From the NCBI RefSeq assembly GCF_900120005.1, contig NZ_LT635451.1:358161-422160 (forward strand): a DNA stretch of 64,000 nt. Reading direction: 5' to 3'. Under the pieces are notes generated by a model. That model ran no database searches. It had not been told where the DNA came from and worked only from the letters and a program-made list of their open reading frames with translations. The position numbers and the translations under genes were made by a program. The stretch comes from Holdemania sp. Marseille-P2844. Lineage in GTDB: Bacteria > Bacillota_I > Bacilli_A > Erysipelotrichales > Erysipelotrichaceae. Shown piece by piece: positions 1-8,427 of the stretch (its first letter is position 1; the number at the start of each line of letters is the position of its first letter).

Positions 1-329
1 TCGTCGTCACCTCGCCGCAGGAGCTGGTTTCCATGATTGTCGCCAAAGCCGTCAACATGGCGAATATGATGAACATTCCGGTATTGGGCGTCGTGGAAAA
101 TATGAGCTATTTGGAATGCCCGGACTGCGGCAAGAAAATCGAAGTCTTTGGTCACAGCAAGCTCGATGAAGTCGCGGCTGAAAAGGGTCTTGATATTCTG
201 GCGCGGCTGCCGATCAATCCGCAGTTTGCCAGTCTGTGCGACGCCGGCCGGATCGAAGATTTTGAAGGCGATTGGATGACGAAAGCCGCCGAAAAACTGG
301 AAGGATTGTTGGAAAAATGGAACAGGTAG
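1..329 (+). CDS. mrp: Mrp/NBP35-type P-loop ATPase, C-terminal part (truncated by window start)
   Basis: This is the last 108 residues of a protein that begins before the window; the frame is open from base 3. The segment reads VVTSPQELVSMIVAKAV, then NIPVLGVVENMSY, then a CPDCGKK motif. This is the usual C-terminal half of the Mrp/ApbC/NBP35 family of Fe-S cluster carrier ATPases, in which the CxxC pair binds a bridging 4Fe-4S cluster in the dimer. The Walker A region lies outside the window. The final codons overlap the start of the NifX-like gene by 13 bases, so the two are probably translated together, which fits a shared role in Fe-S or metal-cofactor handling. Family assignment is firm; the client proteins are unknown. 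Confidence 0.9.
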   Translation, partial: VVTSPQELVSMIVAKAVNMANMMNIPVLGVVENMSYLECPDCGKKIEVFGHSKLDEVAAEKGLDILARLPINPQFASLCDAGRIEDFEGDWMTKAAEKLEGLLEKWNR

Positions 330-703
330 CAGCGATTCCTTATGAAAACGGACAGGTTTTCGGACATTACGGCAAGACGCGGCAATTTCTGATCGCGACG
401 ATTGAAGCAGGAAAAATCGTAACCAGCGCGATTGTGCCGACCCAGGGCAAAGGCCATGGCGAACTGGCGGGCTTTTTAAAGGAACACGGCGTCACAGCGT
501 GTCTGTGCGGCGGCATGGGCGAGGGTGCTTACCAAACGTTGAGGGCGCAGGGCATTGCGGTTATCCGCGGCGTCAGCGGCAGCGCGGAAGCGGTGCTGGC
601 AAGCTACGCGCAGGGCCGGATTGCGGATGATCCTGAAGCAGTCTGCACGCATCATCATGATCATGACGAAAGTCATAGCTGCAGCTGCGGAAAACATTCG
701 TAA
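317..703 (+). CDS. NifX/NafY-like iron-molybdenum cofactor-binding family protein
   Basis: A 128-residue protein resembling the dinitrogenase iron-molybdenum cofactor biosynthesis family (NifX/NifB C-terminal domain), a ribonuclease H-like fold. In non-nitrogen-fixing Firmicutes these are small proteins of poorly known function next to Mrp ATPases. The N-terminus (AIPYENGQVFGHYGKTRQF), the glycine-rich LCGGMGEGAYQ segment and AVIRGVSGSAEAVL fit the family. The tail is rich in metal ligands, with three His in a row, then further His and two Cys (CSCGKHS). The open frame extends to 272, but the ATG at 317 is preferred: GGAAGGA lies about 11 bases upstream, inside the end of mrp, and the homologous region starts there. 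A terminator follows at 722-750. Confidence 0.85.
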   Translation: MEQVAAIPYENGQVFGHYGKTRQFLIATIEAGKIVTSAIVPTQGKGHGELAGFLKEHGVTACLCGGMGEGAYQTLRAQGIAVIRGVSGSAEAVLASYAQGRIADDPEAVCTHHHDHDESHSCSCGKHS

Positions 704-721
704 GAATTTGAATCCTGTCAT

Positions 722-750
722 AAAGGCTTAAGAAATTGAGCCTTTTTTTC
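722..750 (+). terminator. Rho-independent terminator after the NifX-like gene
   Basis: A 10-bp stem (AAAGGCTTAA with ATTGAGCCTTT, one wobble pair) and a short loop run into seven T. Confidence 0.85.
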
Positions 751-765
751 ATTTCCCAGCTCGGC

Positions 766-771
766 TATAAT
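766..771 (+). promoter_or_regulatory. -10 element of the GNAT/ABC operon promoter
   Basis: TATAAT lies 26 bases before the ATG of the GNAT gene and just behind the preceding terminator. No good -35 box is seen at 16-18 bp; that position falls in the terminator T-run. The promoter is weakly supported. Confidence 0.45.
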
Positions 772-797
772 GAAAGAAACAAAGGTAGGAGATTGCG

Positions 798-1373
798 ATG
801 AACATCAAGAAAATGATCGGAGAGAAAGTCATTTTATCCCCGTTGGACAGTCGGGAAGCGGAGCGGCTTGTTCATTGGGTCAATGATTTGGAGGTAACGC
901 TGGGCACGACGCTGGCCGCTACCAGCATGACCTTGGATAAGGAAACTGAAATGTTAAAGCAGATGGAGCAGGGCGGCCGGGATTTTTATATCGTGGCCCG
1001 CGACAGCAGGCAGCCGATCGGCACCTGCGGCATTACGAACTGGGATCCAATCAATCAGTGGGCCAGCGTCGGGATTATGATCGGCGAGCGGAACTATCAC
1101 AATCAGGGCTGCGGCAGCGAAGCGCTGGCGTTGTTATGCGATTACTGCTTTAATCTTTTAAACTGCCACAGCGTTCATCTGGAGGTCTATTCGTATAATC
1201 TGCCGGCCATCGCCTGTTACAAAAAGGTGGGCTTTCAAGAATGCGGACGCTATCATCAGGCGAAGAAGATCGGCGGACAGTGGTATGATTGCATCCAGAT
1301 GGAACTGTTTGCGGAACAGTTTGATTCCTGCTGGGTAAAACCTGCCGTAAAGCGCAGGCAGGGAAACGCATGA
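798..1373 (+). CDS. GNAT family N-acetyltransferase (RimJ/RimL type)
   Basis: A 191-residue acetyltransferase of the GNAT superfamily, predicted to move an acetyl group from acetyl-CoA to an amine of a protein, peptide or small molecule. Family features are the N-terminal LSPLDSREAERLVHWVNDLEV, the beta-4 segment DFYIVARDSRQPIGTCGITNWDP, the acetyl-CoA loop region (GERNYHNQGCGSEAL, a variant of Q/RxxGxG/A) and the late LEVYSYNLPAIACYKKVGFQECGR. The gene has a strong AGGAGA site and its last codon overlaps the next gene by ATGA, so it belongs to the ABC transporter operon. The substrate cannot be read from sequence; a link to a resistance or modification function of the transporter is only a guess. 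Confidence 0.88.
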   Translation: MNIKKMIGEKVILSPLDSREAERLVHWVNDLEVTLGTTLAATSMTLDKETEMLKQMEQGGRDFYIVARDSRQPIGTCGITNWDPINQWASVGIMIGERNYHNQGCGSEALALLCDYCFNLLNCHSVHLEVYSYNLPAIACYKKVGFQECGRYHQAKKIGGQWYDCIQMELFAEQFDSCWVKPAVKRRQGNA

Positions 1374-2272
1374 TCATCGCAGAAAATCTCGGCAAGAAAT
1401 TCCGGAATAAAACCGTGATCCGGCAGATGAACTGTGCTATCAAAGAGGGCAGCATCTATGGGCTGGTCGGCGCCAACGGGGCGGGGAAGTCAACGTTTTT
1501 ACGGATGTTGGCGGGGGTGTATCAGCCCAGCGAAGGCAAGGCCGAGATCAATGGGGAAGCGGTGTTTGACAACGCGAAAATTAAAAAGGAGATCGTCTTC
1601 ATCCCTGATGAGCTGTACTTTTTTCCCAACTACAATTTCCGCATGATGGCCGATTATTACGCCAGTCTGTACGAACATTTCGACCGCCATCGCTTTCAGA
1701 TGCTGTGCGATCATTTCAAGCTCGACACTGAGGCGCGGATTCAGAATTTCTCCAAGGGTATGAAGCGGCAGGGCGCGCTGATTCTGGCGCTGTCGACCCG
1801 GGCCCATTATTTCTTCTTTGACGAAACGTTTGACGGTCTGGATCCGGTCATGCGCTCATTGGTGAAATCAGTGCTGTCCGAGGACGTCGCGCAGCGCAGC
1901 TCGACCGTCCTTTTAACCTCGCATAACCTGCGGGAGCTGGAAGATCTGTGCGATCACATGGGCTTGCTTGTAGAAGGCCGGATCATGTTTGAAAGCGACA
2001 TTGATTCGTTGAAAACCGAGATGTTCAAGGTTCAGATCGCGCTGCCGGACAAAACGTTCGACCGCGATGAATTCCATCAGCTCAAGGTGCTGTATTACAA
2101 GAAAAGCGGTTCGATCGCAACGATGATCGTCAAAGGCGACCGTGAGCTGGTCACCGACGTACTTCGCAGCAAGCAGCCGATCATCCTTGATCTGCTTCCG
2201 CTGTCGTTGGAAGAAGTGTTTATTTATGAAATGGAGGGATACGGCTATGAGTTCGATTCGCTCCGTCTTTAA
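1370..2272 (+). CDS. ABC transporter ATP-binding protein (YtrB/BcrA-like)
   Basis: A 300-residue nucleotide-binding subunit. Walker A is GANGAGKST near residues 31-39, the signature region is FSKGMKRQGAL, and Walker B plus catalytic Glu is YFFFDETFDGLD, followed by the H-loop LLTSHNLRELE. The C-terminal ~90 residues form the divergent extension common in exporters of the BcrA/YtrB class. The gene overlaps the GNAT gene upstream (ATGA) and its end overlaps the start of the permease gene by 26 bases, so all three are one operon. It should power the 672-residue membrane protein that follows. Confidence 0.92.
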   Translation: MIIAENLGKKFRNKTVIRQMNCAIKEGSIYGLVGANGAGKSTFLRMLAGVYQPSEGKAEINGEAVFDNAKIKKEIVFIPDELYFFPNYNFRMMADYYASLYEHFDRHRFQMLCDHFKLDTEARIQNFSKGMKRQGALILALSTRAHYFFFDETFDGLDPVMRSLVKSVLSEDVAQRSSTVLLTSHNLRELEDLCDHMGLLVEGRIMFESDIDSLKTEMFKVQIALPDKTFDRDEFHQLKVLYYKKSGSIATMIVKGDRELVTDVLRSKQPIILDLLPLSLEEVFIYEMEGYGYEFDSLRL

Positions 2273-4265
2273 TTTTAAAGTATTCTGGCAGAACTTCCGC
2301 AGCGCGCAGGGACTGCTTCTGGTGGCGATGATCATCTACCAGGCCGGAATTTTAATCAACTGTTTTTCGTTCAGCCGCACGCCGGGGATGACCCGGGTCG
2401 TCGCGTTTTCCGAAATCTCGGGAATTATCAGTCTCTGCGCCTGTTTTCTGCTTCCGATCGCGGCCTGCGTGACGCTGTTTGATTTTCTTTTCAGCAAAAA
2501 GAAAAGCGACCTTGTGTTTTCTTCACCGATCCCGCGCAAAACGCTGTACTGGTCCAACTGGGCCGGGGGCATGATTTTTCTGTTGATCAACGTTTTGATC
2601 GCTTCGCTGATGCTGCATGTCACGCTGCTGCGCAATCCGCAGCTGATCGTCGAAAATGGCGTCGTGATCCGGTTTCTGATCTTATGGGGCTTAAGCATGA
2701 TGATGGTGTATTCGTGCTGCTGCCTGGCGGTGTCGCTGACCGGCAACCGGTTTGTGCAGTTTGTGCTGGTCGCGGTGCTGACGCTATTGCCGGGGTGGTT
2801 CCACTATACGTTCCAGACGCAGTTTTACAATTATGATCAGCTGTCCCAGGTTGACTATTCAAGTCAGAAAGCGACGGAAACGCTGACCAATCCTTATTCC
2901 ATGCGGATTGTGCAGGATGAGGGAAAGGTGGATACGCTGCCATATATCGCTTTCGATCAGTTGATCAGCAGTCTTTCCGGGATGCGTCAGTCGTTCAGGG
3001 TGACGGATTACAACAACCACACAGCGTTCAGTTACAGCCGCTGCTGGATCATGCTGATCAATCTGCTTGCCGCCTCGGCGCTGGGCAGCTGGGCGTTTAT
3101 CCGGCGCAAGGTCGAGGTAGCGGAGACCTCCTTTATCAGCGAAGCCGCGCATGAAGCGGTGCGGATTGCGGCGTTTGTGCCGATTTTCTATACGCTGGGC
3201 ATGAAAGACTGGGTTTCGGCAGTTTTATATGCCGGAATCTTGTTGATTTTATATCATCTTTACGATTATCTGGCGCGGCGCGAATTCATCAGCCTGCGCA
3301 GGACGCTGATCAGTTTTCTGGCGGTCGTGGCGATCGCGGCACTGATCCGTTTTCCGATGCGGATTCTGGTCCGCCGGGAAGCATCGCGGCAGATTTCAAT
3401 CGAAGACGTCAGCGCTGTCGCGCTGGCCCCGGCCTCCACGCTGGGATCGCGTCAGCATGAGGCGCTTTTACAGCTCAAACTGGACGATCCGGAGCTGATC
3501 CGGCTGGTTTTTCAAAGCAATGTCAACAGCGAATACACCGAAGGTTCAATTCATATGATCGTCCGGTTTTACCAGGACCGCGGCTACTCTGATTTCTACG
3601 TTAACTTCGCGCCGGAACAAATCCCGCAGCTGGAAACGCGGTTAGGCGCCAACGATCAATATCAGCTGCTTTACCGCAGCCTCGATCCGCAATCGGTCTA
3701 CTGGATTGAGGCCAACGGGATTTCGGCTGGTCTGGATAAAGCCGAGGTCGATCAGCTGGTCGCACAGCTGCAGCAGGAACAACAGCAGCAGAATTTTGCC
3801 GATCTGCTGCATGAAACAAAACAGATCGCCTGCCGTCAGTCCGACGAGTCCTATTGCTTTTTAAGCCTGACGCTGGTCTCGTTTGAAAACGGCGAGCGGA
3901 CGGAACAGAATGTCGATCTGCTTCGTTATCAGTCGGTATTTCAGCTGTACAGTTCGTTTGTCAACCAGCAGTTTTTAAAAACCTATGCCGATAACGTGCG
4001 CTTTCTGAATTTTTACAGCATGTACGACAATCAGCTTGAACAGATCCGGCAACAAACCGATTTGGATTATGAAAGTTTTAATCTCCGGCTGTCTCAATGG
4101 CTGAACGAGAATCTGCCGACTCAGCTGCAGAAAGCGCCGCTCTCTTCAGAAGAATTCCTGTCGATCACCTATTATGATTCCCAGCGGCAAAGTCAGGGGG
4201 CAATTTTTATCGAGAAGAACGAGAAGTGGCAGGAATTTGTCAGCTCATTAATTCAACCTGAATAA
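2247..4265 (+). CDS. ABC-2-like permease with a large C-terminal extracytoplasmic region
   Basis: A 672-residue membrane protein paired with the preceding ATPase. The N-terminal ~400 residues hold several hydrophobic helices (for example around residues 20-40, 55-80, 105-125, 145-175 and two more near residues 315-390). After these comes a soluble region of about 270 residues, rich in Gln, Glu and Tyr, lacking further obvious membrane segments and presumably outside the cell. The layout resembles YtrC/YtrD-type permeases that carry a large extracytoplasmic domain. The ATG at 2247 is chosen because GGAGGG precedes it by 8 bases; the open frame upstream (from 2142) runs only through the ATPase gene. 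Substrate unknown. Confidence 0.8.
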   Translation: MSSIRSVFNFKVFWQNFRSAQGLLLVAMIIYQAGILINCFSFSRTPGMTRVVAFSEISGIISLCACFLLPIAACVTLFDFLFSKKKSDLVFSSPIPRKTLYWSNWAGGMIFLLINVLIASLMLHVTLLRNPQLIVENGVVIRFLILWGLSMMMVYSCCCLAVSLTGNRFVQFVLVAVLTLLPGWFHYTFQTQFYNYDQLSQVDYSSQKATETLTNPYSMRIVQDEGKVDTLPYIAFDQLISSLSGMRQSFRVTDYNNHTAFSYSRCWIMLINLLAASALGSWAFIRRKVEVAETSFISEAAHEAVRIAAFVPIFYTLGMKDWVSAVLYAGILLILYHLYDYLARREFISLRRTLISFLAVVAIAALIRFPMRILVRREASRQISIEDVSAVALAPASTLGSRQHEALLQLKLDDPELIRLVFQSNVNSEYTEGSIHMIVRFYQDRGYSDFYVNFAPEQIPQLETRLGANDQYQLLYRSLDPQSVYWIEANGISAGLDKAEVDQLVAQLQQEQQQQNFADLLHETKQIACRQSDESYCFLSLTLVSFENGERTEQNVDLLRYQSVFQLYSSFVNQQFLKTYADNVRFLNFYSMYDNQLEQIRQQTDLDYESFNLRLSQWLNENLPTQLQKAPLSSEEFLSITYYDSQRQSQGAIFIEKNEKWQEFVSSLIQPE

Positions 4266-4284
4266 AATTCACTTAAAATTCACA
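4263..4284 (+). promoter_or_regulatory. Tandem 11-bp repeats, candidate response-regulator site
   Basis: Two adjacent 11-mers, TAAAATTCACT and TAAAATTCACA, are identical at ten positions. They cover the place where a -35 box would lie relative to the TAAAAT at 4294-4299. OmpR/PhoB-type regulators bind 11-bp direct repeats, and the next gene encodes one, so autoregulation is a reasonable inference. Confidence 0.55.
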
Positions 4285-4293
4285 TCGTCAGGG

Positions 4294-4299
4294 TAAAAT
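4294..4299 (+). promoter_or_regulatory. -10 element before the two-component operon
   Basis: TAAAAT with no consensus -35 box; the -35 position is occupied by the tandem repeats, as in activator-dependent promoters. Confidence 0.5.
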
Positions 4300-4326
4300 A
4301 AAAAAGAAATCAGGAGGTGCATCCCA

Positions 4327-5001
4327 ATGGTCAAAATCTTGGTGGTCGACGACGAGCAGCGGATTCGCGAGATGATCCGCAAATATGCTGAATACGAGGG
4401 CTTTGCGGTGGATGAAGCCTGCGACGGTCTGGAAGCGGTCGACAAGGCGCTGAAGGAAAACTATGATCTGATCGTCATGGATATCATGATGCCGAATCTG
4501 GACGGTTTTTCAGCGTGCCGGGAAATCCGCAAAACGCATGAAACCGTACCGGTTATTCTGTTGTCGGCATTGGGCGAGGAATACGATAAAATTCATGGAT
4601 TCGATTTGGGCGTCGACGATTACGTTGTCAAGCCGTTCTCGCCGAAGGAGCTGATGATGCGGATTCACGCGATTTTAAAGCGGACCTCCCAGAGCGAGAA
4701 AAAAGAGCTGATCAAGATCAACGATCTGACGATCGACTTTACCGGGCGGATTGTGAAGATCAAGGATGAGAAACTGAATTTATCGCCGAAGGAATATGAT
4801 CTGTTATTCTATCTCGTTAAAAACCGCGGGATTGCGCTGACGCGGGAGAAGCTGCTTCAGAATGTCTGGGGCTATGACTTTTTCGGCGATGAGCGGACGT
4901 TGGACACGCATATCAAGCTGCTGCGTAAGAATCTGCGGGAATACAGCCGCTACATTACGACGCTCAGAGGGGTAGGCTATCGTTTTGAAAACGGAAACTA
5001 G
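4327..5001 (+). CDS. OmpR/PhoB-family response regulator
   Basis: A 224-residue two-domain regulator. The receiver domain (residues 1-~118) starts ILVVDDEQRIR with the acidic pair, has the phosphoacceptor Asp52 in LIVMDIMMPNLDG, a conserved Ser in VILLSA and the Lys in DDYVVKPFSP. The C-terminal winged helix (about 128-222) ends with the typical LRKNLREYSRYITTLRGVGYRFE. The start is set by CAGGAGGTG a few bases upstream. Its end overlaps the histidine kinase by 17 bases, so they form a cognate pair. The tandem repeats at 4263-4284 suggest it controls its own promoter. The stimulus is unknown. Confidence 0.95.
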   Translation: MVKILVVDDEQRIREMIRKYAEYEGFAVDEACDGLEAVDKALKENYDLIVMDIMMPNLDGFSACREIRKTHETVPVILLSALGEEYDKIHGFDLGVDDYVVKPFSPKELMMRIHAILKRTSQSEKKELIKINDLTIDFTGRIVKIKDEKLNLSPKEYDLLFYLVKNRGIALTREKLLQNVWGYDFFGDERTLDTHIKLLRKNLREYSRYITTLRGVGYRFENGN

Positions 5002-6451
5002 TCTGCAATGGAAGCTCGTTAAATATCTTCTGGCGTTTGTGATCGCGCTGTTAGCGCTGCTATGGCTGTTTCAGGTCGTTTTTCTGGACAGTTTCTATCA
5101 GCGGTTTAAGATCGAGGGCATTGAAAAGATCGGCAATACGCTGGCGGCGAATCTGCAGAGCGAGAAGTTTACGGAAATTGTCGCCCAGCAGGCCCGCCAG
5201 AACGACGCGTGCATCCGCGTGCTGCAGGGCATCTATCAGATTCAGACGACCAATACGATGGGCTGCCAGATCTATAATCTCAAGAACAGCGATATCGCTC
5301 ATTACATCGCGTTAGCGGAGGCCAATGGCGGCGATTATCTGGATATTCAGTCGGAGCAGGTTGTCAGTGAACTGCCCAACGGGAGTTTGCTTTTTTCGAA
5401 TAAACAAGGATCGCGGAATTTGATTTACTTTAAAATTGTTGAGGACAACAGCGCGCTGAAAACGATCATTATGGTCAATACGCATATCTCACCGGTCAAT
5501 GCGACGACGGAAACGCTGCGCACGCAGCTCAGCTATATCGCGCTGATCGTCATCATCGCTTCGCTGGGACTGGCCTATCTGATGTCCCGCAAGATTGTCA
5601 AACCGATCGTCAACATCAATCAGAGCGCCCGGCAGATGGCGGAGGGAAATTATGATATTGTCTTCACCGGCCGGGGGTATAAGGAAATCACACAGCTTAA
5701 TGATACGATGAATCACACGACGCGCAAGCTGAAGGAAGTAGATCAGATGCGCCGGGATCTGATTGCCAACGTCTCGCATGATCTGCGCACGCCGCTGACC
5801 ATGATCAGCGGATATGGCGAAATGATGCGCGATCTTCCGGGTGAAAACACGCCTGAAAATGTTCAGGTTATCATCGACGAAGCGCACCGGCTTTCCAATC
5901 TGGTCAATGATCTGCTGGATCTGTCGAAGCTGCAGGAAAAGAAGATAGAGCTGCATGCCCGAAATTTTGATCTGACGCAGTTGATCGAAACGGTGCTGCA
6001 CCGATATGAAAAGTTTACGACACAGGACGGCTTTGATATTCAGTTTCAACACACCGAATCTGTTGTGGTCAACGCCGACCCGGATCGTTTAGGTCAGGTC
6101 TTGTATAATTTCATTAACAACGCGATCAACTACTCGCTGGAGGATAAACGGATTGTAATTCGTCAGACAATCGTCGATGGTCAGGTGCGCGTGGAAGTGG
6201 AAGATCATGGCGAAGGGATCAGCGAAGACAAGCTGAACTATATCTGGGACCGGTATTACAAGATTGATAAGACGCATAAGCGTTCCAGCGCCGGCAGTGG
6301 AATCGGACTGGCGATTGTGCGGGAAATTCTGGAGCTGCACCAGGCACGATACGGCGTGCGCTCCCAGGTCGGTCAGGGCTCGGTGTTCTGGTTTGCGCTT
6401 CCGCTTGCGGCGTCTGCGCCGCAGGAAAAGTGTGCTTCGGAACATTCCTGA
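4985..6451 (+). CDS. Membrane sensor histidine kinase
   Basis: A 488-residue kinase partner of the preceding regulator. It has a transmembrane helix at about residues 12-32, an extracytoplasmic sensor region to about 178, a second helix at about 179-198, a HAMP linker (SRKIVKPIVNINQSARQMAEGNY), a HisKA domain with phosphoacceptor His265 in NVSHDLRTPLTM, and an ATPase domain with N box (NFINNAINYS), DHGEGIS, and GSGIGLAIV. The best start is a TTG at 4985 behind AGAGGGG; no ATG occurs before the first membrane helix. A terminator lies at 6505-6541, directly against the 5' end of a group II intron. Confidence 0.93.
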   Translation: MKTETSLQWKLVKYLLAFVIALLALLWLFQVVFLDSFYQRFKIEGIEKIGNTLAANLQSEKFTEIVAQQARQNDACIRVLQGIYQIQTTNTMGCQIYNLKNSDIAHYIALAEANGGDYLDIQSEQVVSELPNGSLLFSNKQGSRNLIYFKIVEDNSALKTIIMVNTHISPVNATTETLRTQLSYIALIVIIASLGLAYLMSRKIVKPIVNINQSARQMAEGNYDIVFTGRGYKEITQLNDTMNHTTRKLKEVDQMRRDLIANVSHDLRTPLTMISGYGEMMRDLPGENTPENVQVIIDEAHRLSNLVNDLLDLSKLQEKKIELHARNFDLTQLIETVLHRYEKFTTQDGFDIQFQHTESVVVNADPDRLGQVLYNFINNAINYSLEDKRIVIRQTIVDGQVRVEVEDHGEGISEDKLNYIWDRYYKIDKTHKRSSAGSGIGLAIVREILELHQARYGVRSQVGQGSVFWFALPLAASAPQEKCASEHS

Positions 6452-6504
6452 CAGGTTGACTGAAATGTTTGTCAGTATTTGTTTCAAAATAAAGATCAGT
6501 TTTG

Positions 6505-6541
6505 ACGCAGGCGCCGTGAACGAGGGCCTGCGTTTTTTTTC
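6505..6541 (+). terminator. Terminator of the two-component operon (intron insertion target)
   Basis: The stem ACGCAGGC/GCCTGCGT is followed by eight T and one C. The group II intron begins at the very next base, which is the normal target structure for class C introns. Confidence 0.92.
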
Positions 6542-6867
6542 GTGTGCCGGGCATGGCATACATCTAGTTGGTGAAAATCCAACCACGGGTATTTACCGCC
6601 AAGTGTAGTGAACCACAAGTCGTTAGCAGTGATGTTAAGGGTGAAGGAAGTGGTGTAGCAAAATCTTCGAGGTTACGAACAGAAACCTGATGAGGCTAAA
6701 TGGTGGATAAGGTTGCGAAACAAACCAAAGTCCAAAAGGTAAACGTAAAACCAAGACAGTAAATCAGGAACTTGTGAAGATAGGAAAGAGATGTATGTCT
6801 TACCCCGGGAGGTCTTGTGAACGATGAAGTCCAATAAACTTTAAAATCAGGGATGGTAGCATCGGTC

Positions 6868-6873
6868 GAAAAA
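6868..6873 (+). other. Candidate exon-binding site EBS1 of the intron
   Basis: GAAAAA is complementary to TTTTTC immediately upstream of the intron. The fit to the 5' exon is exact over six bases; its loop context was not folded. Confidence 0.5.
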
Positions 6874-7080
6874 GGTTTATCACAAGAAGTCAGCTGAGGT
6901 CATATTAGTTATCCAGCCTAGATAACGAAGGACTTAATGTATGTATAGTGTGAATCACTATGAGAAAATGTTCAAGCAATCCGAAAATGAGGATACTCTG
7001 AAACAATGAATCGTAATCATTGATGAGGAAAGTAGTGGGGATGGTCTTGGATAAATCTACGAGTAGAGGAGGAACAGCGA

Positions 7081-8379
7081 ATGAGATTGATAGAAAAGAT
7101 GCTAAGTAAAAGAAATATGGAACTGGCGATAAAGAAAGTCAAGAGTAACAAAGGCGCACCGGGTGTTGATAACATGATGGTGGAAGAAATTGACAAATAT
7201 TTTGAAATACATGGAGAGGAAATTATAACCGCAATCATGAATATGAAATATAAACCAAAGCCAGTAAGGAGAGTCTATATACCAAAAGCAGATGGAAAGC
7301 AAAGACCGCTAGGTATACCGACAGTAACAGATAGAGTAATACAACAAGCATTAGCGCAGATACTGAGCGAAATATATGAACCACATTTCAGTGAAAACAG
7401 TTATGGGTTTCGCCCCAATAGAAGTGCACATAATGCGATGGAACAAGTATTAGAATATCTAAACGAAGGATACGAATGGGTTATTGACATAGATATAGAA
7501 AAATATTTCGATACAGTACATCATGACAAGTTAATCTCAATACTTAGAGAACATGTGAATGAAAGAGAAATACTGCATCTGATACGTTCGTTCTTAAAAG
7601 CAGGAGTTATGGAAGATGGACTAGTAAGTCCAAATGAAGCAGGAGTACCACAAGGAGGACCACTCAGTCCAGTACTATCAAATATATATTTAGATAAGCT
7701 TGATAAAGAACTTGAAGAGAGAGGGCTGCGCTTTGTGAGGTACGCTGATGATGGTAACATCTTCGTAAAGAGCGAAATGGCAGCAGAAAGAGTAATGAAA
7801 TCAATCACATGGTGGCTAGAAAGAAAACTATTCTTAAAAGTGAGTGCGACAAAGACCAAAATCGTAAGACCGACGAAAAGTAATTTTCTAGGTTTTACGT
7901 TCTGGAAAGGAAGTATGGGATGGAAGTGTAGGCCAAGCGATAACAGGAAAGCGAAGTTATGCATGAAAATCAAAGAAATACTAAAACGGAAACACGCAGT
8001 AGCAAGACCATTAGCAGAGACATTTAAAAGAATAAACCAAATTATACGAGGATGGATAAACTATTTCCGTATCGGAAGTATGAAACAATTCTTGGATAAA
8101 TTCGGACAATGGTTAAGACACAAAATAAGAGTGGTTATTATTAAGCAATGGAAGATACCGAAACGGATTTATATAAATCTGCAAAGACTGAATAAACTGC
8201 AAAATTTTTCCTTTACAGAGGAAGACATATTTAAAGTAGCAAATTCAAGACTAGGATGGTATCGAAGATGTGGAATGAATGTGGTAAACTACATCTTAAA
8301 TCCCAGAATACTAGCCATAAAGAAAAAGGAAAGACAAGGCTTAGTCAATCCTTTAGAGTACTATCTAAGTTATTCGTGA
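7081..8379 (+). CDS. ltrA: Group II intron reverse transcriptase/maturase
   Basis: A 432-residue intron-encoded protein. It carries the reverse transcriptase blocks (KGAPGVDNM, KQRPLGIPTVTDRVIQQA, SYGFRPNRSAH, DIDIEKYFDTV, GVPQGGPLSPVLSNIYLDKLD) with the catalytic YADD at residues 221-224. The maturase X (GIIM) domain follows, with RGWINYFRIGSM. There is no C-terminal HNH endonuclease domain, which agrees with class C introns. It should aid splicing of its own RNA and copy it at new sites. AGAGGAGGAAC precedes the ATG. The gene is clearly more A-rich than its neighbours, a mark of foreign origin. Confidence 0.95.
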   Translation: MRLIEKMLSKRNMELAIKKVKSNKGAPGVDNMMVEEIDKYFEIHGEEIITAIMNMKYKPKPVRRVYIPKADGKQRPLGIPTVTDRVIQQALAQILSEIYEPHFSENSYGFRPNRSAHNAMEQVLEYLNEGYEWVIDIDIEKYFDTVHHDKLISILREHVNEREILHLIRSFLKAGVMEDGLVSPNEAGVPQGGPLSPVLSNIYLDKLDKELEERGLRFVRYADDGNIFVKSEMAAERVMKSITWWLERKLFLKVSATKTKIVRPTKSNFLGFTFWKGSMGWKCRPSDNRKAKLCMKIKEILKRKHAVARPLAETFKRINQIIRGWINYFRIGSMKQFLDKFGQWLRHKIRVVIIKQWKIPKRIYINLQRLNKLQNFSFTEEDIFKVANSRLGWYRRCGMNVVNYILNPRILAIKKKERQGLVNPLEYYLSYS

Positions 8380-8394
8380 CAGCAATACATATGT

Positions 8395-8427
8395 AGCGCC
8401 GTATACGAGATCCGTACGTACGGTGCA
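8395..8427 (+). ncRNA. Intron domain V
   Basis: The lower stem GCGCCGTA (8396-8403) pairs with TACGGTGC (8419-8426), including one G-U pair. The upper stem TACG/CGTA is capped by a five-base loop, with a two-base CG bulge on the 3' side. This is the catalytic hairpin of group II introns. Confidence 0.85.

Noticed and set aside
2142-2246. Upstream extension of the ABC permease
   Set aside because: The extension lies wholly inside the ATPase gene and has polar, Arg/Trp-rich shadow sequence; GGAGGG marks ATG 2247.
6264-6608. 114-residue + strand frame across the kinase end and intron start
   Set aside because: It overlaps the kinase gene in another frame, crosses the terminator and the intron boundary, and has no ribosome site.
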